From Candidatus Sacchlamyda saccharinae (GTDB lineage Bacteria; Chlamydiota; Chlamydiia; Chlamydiales; Rhabdochlamydiaceae): 64,000 nt of DNA. Below are positions 54,783 to 62,422 of this stretch, in pieces; position 1 is the stretch's first letter; every line of letters starts with the position of its first letter. Where the stretch lies: the NCBI GenBank assembly GCA_030408505.1, contig JAUHQI010000004.1, forward strand, positions 744,001 through 808,000. Direction: 5' to 3'. A program made the position numbers and the translations under genes. The notes below the pieces were generated by a model. The model made no database searches, was not told the DNA's origin, and saw only the letters and a program-made list of their open reading frames with translations.

Positions 54783-54836
54783 ATCCAGTAAACTCCTAGT
54801 GTGAGATCTTCAAATTTAAGCTTTTGGAGCAAAATC

Positions 54837-54866
54837 TTGCAAGGAAATACCTCTAGAAGATAGAAT
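54837..54866 (+). promoter_or_regulatory. Candidate alaS promoter close to the start codon
   Basis: TTGCAA (54837-54842), an 18-base spacer and TAGAAT (54861-54866), with the alaS ATG only 8 bases further (54875). No ribosome-binding site lies between, so the transcript may be leaderless or nearly so. Confidence 0.45.
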
Positions 54867-54874
54867 TTATCTCT

Positions 54875-57484
54875 ATGTTATCACAAGATCTACGCCGAAA
54901 TTTCCTTCAATATTTCAAGAAAAATGGACATACGATTGTCCCCTCAGCTCCGGTTGTTCCCCACGATGACCCTACTCTTCTATTCATCAATGCGGGGATG
55001 AACCAGTTCAAAGATGTTTTTCTTGGCAAAAGCAAACGGGATTATACGCGCGCCACGTCGACACAAAAGTGTGTCCGTGTGGGCGGCAAGCACAACGACC
55101 TCGACAACGTTGGGCATACGACAAGGCACCTGACCTTTTTCGAGATGATTGGCAATTTTTCTTTTGGCGATTATTTCAAAAAAGAGGCGATTGCCTACGC
55201 CTGGGAATTGACTCTCGAAGTGCTGCAGTTTGAAGAGAAAAAACTTTGGGTCACGATTTTCGAAGATGATGACGAATCTTATGAGCTTTGGAAAGCTCAC
55301 ATCAACCCTGAGCGCATTGTCCGCATGGGTGAAAAGGACAATTACTGGTCTATGGGTGAAACGGGTCCCTGCGGTCCTTGCTCAGAGCTTCACTACGATC
55401 GAGGAGATCGCTTTGGAAACTTCTCAAATCCAAAAGACGACCCCAGTGGCGAGCGCTACATAGAATTTTGGAACCTCGTCTTCATGCAATTCAATCGCGA
55501 TGCAAATGGAAAAATGTCTGTATTGCCCAATCAATCCATTGACACAGGGATGGGACTCGAGCGAGCAGTAGCTCTCAAAATGGATGTCGACAATGTCTTT
55601 CAAACCGATATCTTGGGCCACTTAATCGGCCAAGTAGAGAAAGTCACAGGAAAAAAATATGAAAGCGAGATCGCTCCGGCTTTCCATGTGATAGCTGATC
55701 ACTTGCGTACGCTAGCCTTTGCTATTGCAGATGGCGCGCAGCCAAGCAACGTCGAAAGGGGGTATGTCCTTCGCAAACTCCTCCGCAGAGCCGTTCGCTA
55801 TGGGAGAACGCAGTTGCACACTGAGCAACCCTTTTTAGCTGATATTCTTCCAGCGCTTATCGAAACGATGGGAGAGGATTTTAAAGAAATTGTCACGGCA
55901 CAAGATCGCATTGCAGAAATCCTCACCCTTGAAGAAGAGGGATTTTTACGCACCCTCAAACGAGGCGGCGGCATTTTAAATACTGTCGTAGAAAAAGCCG
56001 TGCAAAGCCCTCATAAACAAATCAGCGGCGAAGATGCGTTTAAACTCAAAGACACATATGGCTTCCCCCTTGAAGAAATTTTGCTCATTGCCAAAGACTC
56101 CGATCTGCAAGTCAATATTGATGCCTACCAACTCCTCGAAGAAAAAGCGCGCGAGATGTCGCGCTCTGCACGTTCTGTTACAGGACAAGAGGCTGAAGGG
56201 AGCCAATATGAAAGCTTTGTGAAAAAACATGGTCCCAGCGTTTTTGTCGGCTATAGCGAAATGAAAGCCCAAACCGAAATTTTAGGGATCGTCCAAAATG
56301 GCGAATTCGTCGAGTCTCTCTCGGAAGGTTCCGAAGGATTACTCCTCCTAAAAGAAACCCCCTTCTATGCAGAAAAGGGGGGGCAAGTTGCCGATATCGG
56401 CGCTATCTCTGGTGAAAAAGCCCACTTTCATGTGACCGACTGCAAAAGCCCTTACTCCGACGTGATCGTCCACAAAGGAAAAGTCGAAGAGGGGTTGTTC
56501 CGCGTTGGAGACGCTGTAACGGCCAGCATTGACGAGCCAAGGCGCTTGCTCATAGCCGCCCACCACACGGCCACCCACCTTCTCCACTGGGCATTGCAAG
56601 AGGTTTTAGGTGAGCACATCCGCCAAGCCGGATCTCTCGTCGAGCCCAACCGCTTTAGATTCGACTTCAACCACCACAAAGCCCTTTCAAATGAGGACCT
56701 ACGCCAGGTAGAAGATCTTGTGAACGAAAAGATCCGAGAAAACCAAAGTGTGAGTACCTACGAAATCTCCTATGAAGAGGCGCAAAATCGCGGCGAAATC
56801 AAACAATTTTTCGGAGAAAAATATGGCTCACACGTCCGTGTGGTCGATATCAATTTCTCTAAAGAGCTCTGTGGCGGTACCCACGCCTACCACGTCGGCA
56901 TGATCGGCTACTTTCGGATCACAAAAGAGAGCAGCATTGCAAGTGGCGTACGCAGAATCGAAGCAGCTTGCGGAAAAGCCGCAGAAGATTTTGTCCGCGC
57001 CGAAGAAGAAGTGCTTGAAAAATCAGCCGCCCTTCTCAAATCCCAGCCAGCCAAGCTCGAGCAGAGGATCACCCAACTACTCGACGAACAAATGCAGCTA
57101 AAAAGCGAAATGCGGATCCTCAAACGGGGGCAGCTCAAAGGACTCGTGAGTGATCTTGCTAGCCAAGCCAAAGAGAGCTTGCTCACCGCTACTGTTGAGA
57201 TCGACCCAGAAGACCTTGGCGAGCTAGCTGATGGCATTTTGCAACAAATGCAATCGGGTGTTGTGGCCTTAGCTGTTAAACTAGGCAGCCGCGTGCAGAT
57301 CGCCATCCGAGTCAGCCCCGATTATATAGAAAAAGGGATCCAAGCTGGCGCCCTGATCAAAGAAATTTCTCCCGCCATTGGCGGCGGCGGTGGCGGCAAG
57401 CCCGCAAGCGCCCAAGCAGGTGGAAAAAACCCAGCTGGCATCGATGAAGCATTTGCCCTGATTAAAACTAAAATCCAAAAATGA
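54875..57484 (+). CDS. alaS: Alanyl-tRNA synthetase
   Basis: Charges tRNA-Ala and edits mischarged serine. The 869-residue protein has the class II catalytic core (NAGMNQFKDVFLG, RATSTQKCVRVGGKHNDL and ETGPCGPCSELHYDRG). The editing domain has HHTATHLLHWAL and CGGTHAYHVGMIG. The oligomerisation domain ends with GGGGGKPASAQAGG. The stop overlaps the start of mfd by 4 bases. Confidence 0.97.
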   Translation: MLSQDLRRNFLQYFKKNGHTIVPSAPVVPHDDPTLLFINAGMNQFKDVFLGKSKRDYTRATSTQKCVRVGGKHNDLDNVGHTTRHLTFFEMIGNFSFGDYFKKEAIAYAWELTLEVLQFEEKKLWVTIFEDDDESYELWKAHINPERIVRMGEKDNYWSMGETGPCGPCSELHYDRGDRFGNFSNPKDDPSGERYIEFWNLVFMQFNRDANGKMSVLPNQSIDTGMGLERAVALKMDVDNVFQTDILGHLIGQVEKVTGKKYESEIAPAFHVIADHLRTLAFAIADGAQPSNVERGYVLRKLLRRAVRYGRTQLHTEQPFLADILPALIETMGEDFKEIVTAQDRIAEILTLEEEGFLRTLKRGGGILNTVVEKAVQSPHKQISGEDAFKLKDTYGFPLEEILLIAKDSDLQVNIDAYQLLEEKAREMSRSARSVTGQEAEGSQYESFVKKHGPSVFVGYSEMKAQTEILGIVQNGEFVESLSEGSEGLLLLKETPFYAEKGGQVADIGAISGEKAHFHVTDCKSPYSDVIVHKGKVEEGLFRVGDAVTASIDEPRRLLIAAHHTATHLLHWALQEVLGEHIRQAGSLVEPNRFRFDFNHHKALSNEDLRQVEDLVNEKIRENQSVSTYEISYEEAQNRGEIKQFFGEKYGSHVRVVDINFSKELCGGTHAYHVGMIGYFRITKESSIASGVRRIEAACGKAAEDFVRAEEEVLEKSAALLKSQPAKLEQRITQLLDEQMQLKSEMRILKRGQLKGLVSDLASQAKESLLTATVEIDPEDLGELADGILQQMQSGVVALAVKLGSRVQIAIRVSPDYIEKGIQAGALIKEISPAIGGGGGGKPASAQAGGKNPAGIDEAFALIKTKIQK

Positions 57485-60400
57485 ATCTGCTTTTATCTCC
57501 TGCACTTTCCAAGCTCCTTCAGCTCGAGGAAAACTCCCTTGTCATTGAGGGACTATGGGACGGCCCCAAGTCAGCTCTCATCTCTTTACTTTTTGAGGCC
57601 AAGAAAAAAAACATCCTCGTCATCACCTCCGACAAAACGGAAAATCGGATCGCCTCGAATCTCGACTACTTTGGCATACGCCCCTTCTACGAATTCCCCG
57701 CATGGGAAACCCTCCCAGGCGAAGAGATCCCTCCCAGCCCCGACATCGTAGGCAGACGCTTTGAAATCCTCTACAACTTCTTAGAGCATAAAGAGCCAAA
57801 AGTCATACTCTGCCCACTCCAGGCCGTCCTGCAAAAACTCCCCACGCCGAAAAAATTAAAACCCAACTGCAACCTGTGGAAAGTGGGAGAAGAAATCCCC
57901 TTCGATGCCCTCTCAGAATTTTTGGAAGCACTCGGCTATAAAAAAGAACCCGTGGTCGCAGATAAGGGACAATTTGCCCTGCGCCGGGGTATACTCGATC
58001 TCTTCCCCCTTTCAGCTGCCGAACCATTTAGGGTCGAATTTTTTGGCGACACCATCGAGTCGATCCGAACCTTTGATCCCATTGGGCAAAAGTCGATTGA
58101 AAAGAAAGAATCCCTCTTTGTCTGCCCAGCTTCTGAGCCCAAACTTTTGGAAGAAGAAAAAGACCTTGCCACCCTCTTTGACTACCTGGGTGAGGATACT
58201 ATTGTCATCTTTGATGATCTACTTGCACTAGAAGATCGCTACGTCGCCCTTCAGGGACTTCCTGGAAGCAAATCCAGATTTTTCGCAACCATCGGCGATG
58301 TGTTTGAAAAAACCGAAAACCTCCCCCACTACTTTTTTGCCAAAGAACAAATCGAAGAGCTCTCCGATATCGAAATGGAAAAAAAGCTCGGCAGAGATTT
58401 TTACAGTGGCAAAACACCTGTGCAGCCCATTACCTTTTCTGTTTTTGATCTAGAATTTTCCTCCAAAAAATGGATCTCCCCCTTTCTGACCATCGGCGAT
58501 TACTTCTCCCCTTCTGAAAATTTAAGCGCCACAACCAAAGAAGAAATCCTCCAGGGCGTTAGCAGATATGCCAAAACACCCCTAGAGCTCCACTTTCTTA
58601 CCGCAACACAATCAGAAGAAGAGACGCTCAGAGCAAATATTGAAAGCGATGAAATTCACCTGCCAGAAAAAACTCATTTTGAGCGGGGCTACCTCTCAAG
58701 CGGATTTGCTCTGCCAGACGCACAGATCGCCATCCTGCCGATGACAGAGCTCACAGGAAGATTCCGCGTGCGCCGGCAAAAGTGGCGCGGCACCTACCAC
58801 ACACCTGCAGCCGAATTTCACGAACTCGTCCCCGGCAATCTCGTCGTCCACTTCCACAACGGAATTGGAAAGTACCTTGGTGTAGAAAAACAGAAAAACC
58901 ACCTCGGAAAAGAATCAGAATTTCTCGTCATCGAATACTCTGGAGGGAGCAAACTCTTTGTCCCCATATCTTCGAGTTACCTTGTCTCCCGCTATATCGG
59001 CTCGCATGAAGAGATCCCAACGCTTAGCCAACTTGGCACCTCCAAATGGCAAAATGCCCGTGTAAAAGCCCAGCAAGCCATCGTTGGCTACGCCGAGCAA
59101 ATGCTCCACCAAAATGCCGAGCGAGAGATCCAAGGGGGCTTTGTCTATCCAAAAGACACCGATGAAAGCATCAATTTTGAAACAGACTTCCCCTTCGTCG
59201 AAACCGATGACCAGATGCTAGCCATCGGCGCACTCAAAAAAGACATGATGTCAGAAAAAGCGATGGACCGTCTCATATGCGGCGATGTCGGCTATGGAAA
59301 GACAGAAGTTTGTATGCGTGCAGCTTTTAAAGCAGTCGCCGACGGGAAAAAACAAGTTGCCGTTCTCGTCCCGACAACCGTTTTAGCCATGCAACACTAC
59401 GAGACCTTCGTTTCGCGCATGGCCAACTACCCAATCAATATCGGTGTAGTTAGCCGCTTTCTCCCTGCTAAAAAAGTGCGCGAAAACATCGAAAAAGCTG
59501 CCAATGGCCAGCTAGACATTCTCATCGGAACACACCGGATCATTAGCAAGGACGTCACCTTCAAAGATCTAGGGCTCATCATCATCGATGAAGAACAACG
59601 CTTCGGCGTTCGAGCCAAAGAGCACCTAAAAAAACTTAAAACCGGTGTCGACTGCCTCACCCTCTCTGCTACCCCCATCCCCCGCACCCTCTACATGTCG
59701 CTCATTGGCGCGCGCGATGTTTCTGTCATCAACACCCCTCCTCAAGATCGCCTTCCGATTAAATCCTACATCATTGAAAGAGACCCTTCCGTCATTCAAA
59801 ACGCCATCCTTCGTGAGCTCTCTCGCGACGGCCAAGTCTTCTTTCTCCACAACCGGGTCGAGAGCATCCATAAAGTCGCCGAAGAGCTCGAAAAACTAGT
59901 TCCCCAGGCTCGCGTTGTCGTCGGCCACGGGCAAATGAGCGCCGACGAACTCGATAGAGTCTACCACCTCTTTAAGCAAGGTGAAGCCGACATCTTAGTG
60001 GCCACCACCATCATTGAAAACGGCGTCGACATCCCCAACGCCAACACTATCCTCATCGATAGATCCGATACCTTTGGCCTCGCCGACCTCTATCAGTGCC
60101 GCGGACGGGTCGGCCGCTGGAACCGCCCCGCCTACTGCTACTTCCTCGTCCCTCAAAGACGAGAGCTACAAGAAATTGCCACCAAAAGACTCAATGCCCT
60201 CGTCGAAGCATCTGGTTACGGCGGTGGAATGAAAATTGCCATGCGCGACTTAGAGATTCGCGGTGCGGGCGACATCCTCGGGGTCAAGCAATCGGGACAG
60301 ATCTCCTCCATCGGCTTCCACCTCTACTGCAAACTCCTCAAAAGGACCATTGACTCGATGCGCAAGAAAAAGTCGGTCAGCTTTATCGAAACAAAAATGG

Positions 60401-60747
60401 AATTCTCCTTCGATGCGCGCCTGCCCGAAGAATATATTGGTGAATCGAGCCTGCGCATGGAAATCTATCACCGCCTGGGTGAATCGATGAGCGACGAAGA
60501 AGCCGAAGAGATCCTCAAAGAAATGCAAGACCGCTTTGGCGAGCCACCCCTCCCCGTGATCTGGCTCTACCACCTCACCCGCATCCGGATCTTTGCGGCG
60601 CAAAAAGGCTACACCCTCCTAAAGTTTGGTAAATATACCCTGCGAGCAGACAAGCAAAAAGGGAAAGAGATCTCGAGCAAAAACATACCCATGCCCAAAG
60701 AGAGCGATCCTGCCGCCTTCGAAGCTGCCATTAAAGAACTGCTCTAA
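57481..60747 (+). CDS. mfd: Transcription-repair coupling factor
   Basis: Removes stalled RNA polymerase at DNA damage and recruits UvrA. The 1088-residue protein has an N-terminal UvrB-like domain (about 1-330). A CarD/RID-type domain for RNA polymerase binding follows (about 435-520, LVVHFHNGIGKYLGVEKQ). The two helicase lobes have Walker A CGDVGYGKTEV, the DEEQRFGV box, TLSATPIPRTLYMS, VATTIIENGVDIPNANT and QCRGRVGRW. The C-terminal TRCF domain ends with the gene. It is co-translated with alaS through ATGA. Confidence 0.97.
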   Translation: MNLLLSPALSKLLQLEENSLVIEGLWDGPKSALISLLFEAKKKNILVITSDKTENRIASNLDYFGIRPFYEFPAWETLPGEEIPPSPDIVGRRFEILYNFLEHKEPKVILCPLQAVLQKLPTPKKLKPNCNLWKVGEEIPFDALSEFLEALGYKKEPVVADKGQFALRRGILDLFPLSAAEPFRVEFFGDTIESIRTFDPIGQKSIEKKESLFVCPASEPKLLEEEKDLATLFDYLGEDTIVIFDDLLALEDRYVALQGLPGSKSRFFATIGDVFEKTENLPHYFFAKEQIEELSDIEMEKKLGRDFYSGKTPVQPITFSVFDLEFSSKKWISPFLTIGDYFSPSENLSATTKEEILQGVSRYAKTPLELHFLTATQSEEETLRANIESDEIHLPEKTHFERGYLSSGFALPDAQIAILPMTELTGRFRVRRQKWRGTYHTPAAEFHELVPGNLVVHFHNGIGKYLGVEKQKNHLGKESEFLVIEYSGGSKLFVPISSSYLVSRYIGSHEEIPTLSQLGTSKWQNARVKAQQAIVGYAEQMLHQNAEREIQGGFVYPKDTDESINFETDFPFVETDDQMLAIGALKKDMMSEKAMDRLICGDVGYGKTEVCMRAAFKAVADGKKQVAVLVPTTVLAMQHYETFVSRMANYPINIGVVSRFLPAKKVRENIEKAANGQLDILIGTHRIISKDVTFKDLGLIIIDEEQRFGVRAKEHLKKLKTGVDCLTLSATPIPRTLYMSLIGARDVSVINTPPQDRLPIKSYIIERDPSVIQNAILRELSRDGQVFFLHNRVESIHKVAEELEKLVPQARVVVGHGQMSADELDRVYHLFKQGEADILVATTIIENGVDIPNANTILIDRSDTFGLADLYQCRGRVGRWNRPAYCYFLVPQRRELQEIATKRLNALVEASGYGGGMKIAMRDLEIRGAGDILGVKQSGQISSIGFHLYCKLLKRTIDSMRKKKSVSFIETKMEFSFDARLPEEYIGESSLRMEIYHRLGESMSDEEAEEILKEMQDRFGEPPLPVIWLYHLTRIRIFAAQKGYTLLKFGKYTLRADKQKGKEISSKNIPMPKESDPAAFEAAIKELL

Positions 60748-60792
60748 AAAAAAGCCGCCTATACCCAAATCCACTCAAAACTTAGGAATGGA

Positions 60793-60850
60793 GACTCCTC
60801 AAATTTTTAATCAGCGAAAAGCAGCCGTGTTCATAGACACGGCGCGATGT
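60793..60850 (+). repeat. Copy B of the dispersed, hairpin-forming repeat
   Basis: About 58 bases, beginning GACTCCTCAAATTTTT, continuing with GAAAAGCAGCCGTG, then TTCATAGACACGGCGCGATG. It matches copy A (8147-8203) in block order and most bases. GCCGTG/CACGGC around TTCATAGA gives a perfect 6-bp stem here. It starts 46 bases after the mfd stop and ends at the palindrome array upstream of the ATPase gene. Confidence 0.7.
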
Positions 60851-60851
60851 A

Positions 60852-60947
60852 GAGAAACATTTGGCTGGATATAAATTCCTATATCCAGCCAAATGTTTCT
60901 CGCCAATAAAGATTTGGCTGGATATACTGATCTATAATCAGCCAAAT
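60852..60947 (+). repeat. Array of two inverted repeats, probable operator of the ATPase gene
   Basis: Four copies of a 15-base half-site (ATTTGGCTGGATATA or its near-match) lie at 60859-60873, 60880-60894 (reverse), 60912-60926 and 60933-60947 (reverse, TATAATCAGCC..). The first pair is part of a perfect 22-bp inverted repeat (60852-60873 and 60880-60901). The centres of the two pairs are 53 bases apart. A perfect TATAAT -10 box (60933-60938) sits in the last half-site. The ATPase ATG (60962) follows within 15 bases, with GGAG in between. Confidence 0.75.
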
Positions 60948-60961
60948 GTTGGAGCCAAGCC

Positions 60962-62422
60962 ATGCCAGAAAAAGACATTTTCGGGAGGAAAGAGGAAATC
61001 GCCTCGTTTAGAAGCATTCTGTCATCAAAAGAAGCTGAATTTCTAGCTCTCTACGGAAGAAGGCGAGTTGGAAAGACATTTCTTGTACGCGAATTTTTTT
61101 CAAACAAAGGAATGTATGTAGAAATTACAGGCCAAAAAGATGGAGAACTACACCAGCAGTTAGAAAATTTTTCAAGACAGTTTTCCAAAGGCTTCTATGA
61201 CAATATCCCCCTTCAGCCACCGAAAAGCTGGAAAGAAGCTTTTAGCCTCCTAACAACACACATCCAAAAAATTCCAAAACGACAAAAATGCATTCTCTTT
61301 TTTGACGAACTTCCCTGGCTTGCAGGCCGCAAGTCTGGCTTCATGCAAGCACTAGATTTTTATTGGAATCGTTATTGGAGCTCTTCAAAAAATTTGATCG
61401 TTATTGTGTGTGGTTCAGCCGCTTCATGGATGCTTGATCATCTTGTTAATGCAAAAGGAGGACTACACAACCGGCTAACTAAAACGATCCTCTTAAAACC
61501 ATTCAATCTAACAGAATCATCCGAATATTTAAAGCACCGCCATGTAAATCTAAACACCAAACAATTCTGCGATATTTATATGACTTGTGGAGGAATCCCA
61601 TACTATCTCAAACAAATTGAAAAAGGGAAATCTGCTACGCAAAATATCAATAGGCTTTGCTTCCAAAAGGATGGACTCTTATACAATGAATTCGATCGTA
61701 TTTTCCCTGCTCTTTTCAATCATTCCGAGCAACATTTTTCCATTATTAAAGCTATCGCCAGTGCCTCAAGCGGTATTTCACGTGAAGACCTCCTTAAAAA
61801 AACCAAGATGGCTTCTGGAGGAACATTTAGAAAACGACTACATGAATTAGAAGCTGCAGGATTCATTCAGGCCTATTGTCCATATGGTTTCAAGAGAAAA
61901 TCACAATTTTATAGACTCATCGATGAGTATGTGCTCTTTTATTTACATTGGATCTATCCCATTAAACTGAAAGGGATAGAACAGGGCAAAACATATTGGC
62001 AAACTAAGGCGAAAACGCCTTCCGTTCTTTCCTGGGCAGGCTATGCTTTCGAAATGATCTGTCTAAAGCACGTAGATGAAATTCGAAAGAGCCTTGGCCT
62101 TGAAGGCATTCACATAGAAATAGGCAGTTACCGTTATGTCCCAAAAACAAAATCGAAAGAAAGGGGCGTGCAAATTGATCTTCTATTCGATCGAGAAGAT
62201 GGAGTGATCACGCTTTGTGAAATTAAATATAGTCAAAAAAAATTGGTTTTTGACAAATCGATGGCCAAACAGCTCGCGGAAAAAATAGATCGATTTGAAA
62301 AGCATTTTTCCACAACAAAATCTGTCTCGCTTGCAATGATCACAATGCATGGGATAAAACCAACTTATTGGGCTGAAGAACTAGTTGATGATGAAGTTGT
62401 CTTCGAAGAATTAATAACTTAG
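60962..62422 (+). CDS. ATPase_2/DUF234-type ATP-binding protein with nuclease-like C-terminus
   Basis: The 486-residue protein has Walker A LYGRRRVGKTFLVREF (near residues 30-45) and a Walker B-like region ILFFDELPWLAG (near residue 115). These are the marks of the archaeal ATPase/ATPase_2 group of AAA proteins. A winged-helix-like region follows (SSGISREDLLKKTKMASGG). The C-terminal part (about 395-470) resembles DUF234 with a PD-(D/E)xK-like site, VQIDLLFDREDGVITLCEIKY. The family is common in mobile and repeated contexts, and its function is poorly known. Its promoter is covered by the palindrome array. Confidence 0.85.
   Translation: MPEKDIFGRKEEIASFRSILSSKEAEFLALYGRRRVGKTFLVREFFSNKGMYVEITGQKDGELHQQLENFSRQFSKGFYDNIPLQPPKSWKEAFSLLTTHIQKIPKRQKCILFFDELPWLAGRKSGFMQALDFYWNRYWSSSKNLIVIVCGSAASWMLDHLVNAKGGLHNRLTKTILLKPFNLTESSEYLKHRHVNLNTKQFCDIYMTCGGIPYYLKQIEKGKSATQNINRLCFQKDGLLYNEFDRIFPALFNHSEQHFSIIKAIASASSGISREDLLKKTKMASGGTFRKRLHELEAAGFIQAYCPYGFKRKSQFYRLIDEYVLFYLHWIYPIKLKGIEQGKTYWQTKAKTPSVLSWAGYAFEMICLKHVDEIRKSLGLEGIHIEIGSYRYVPKTKSKERGVQIDLLFDREDGVITLCEIKYSQKKLVFDKSMAKQLAEKIDRFEKHFSTTKSVSLAMITMHGIKPTYWAEELVDDEVVFEELIT

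Noticed and set aside
60852-60901. Intrinsic terminator for mfd
   Set aside because: The stem is long and perfect, but no T-run follows the right arm and the same half-site recurs downstream; an operator reading is better.
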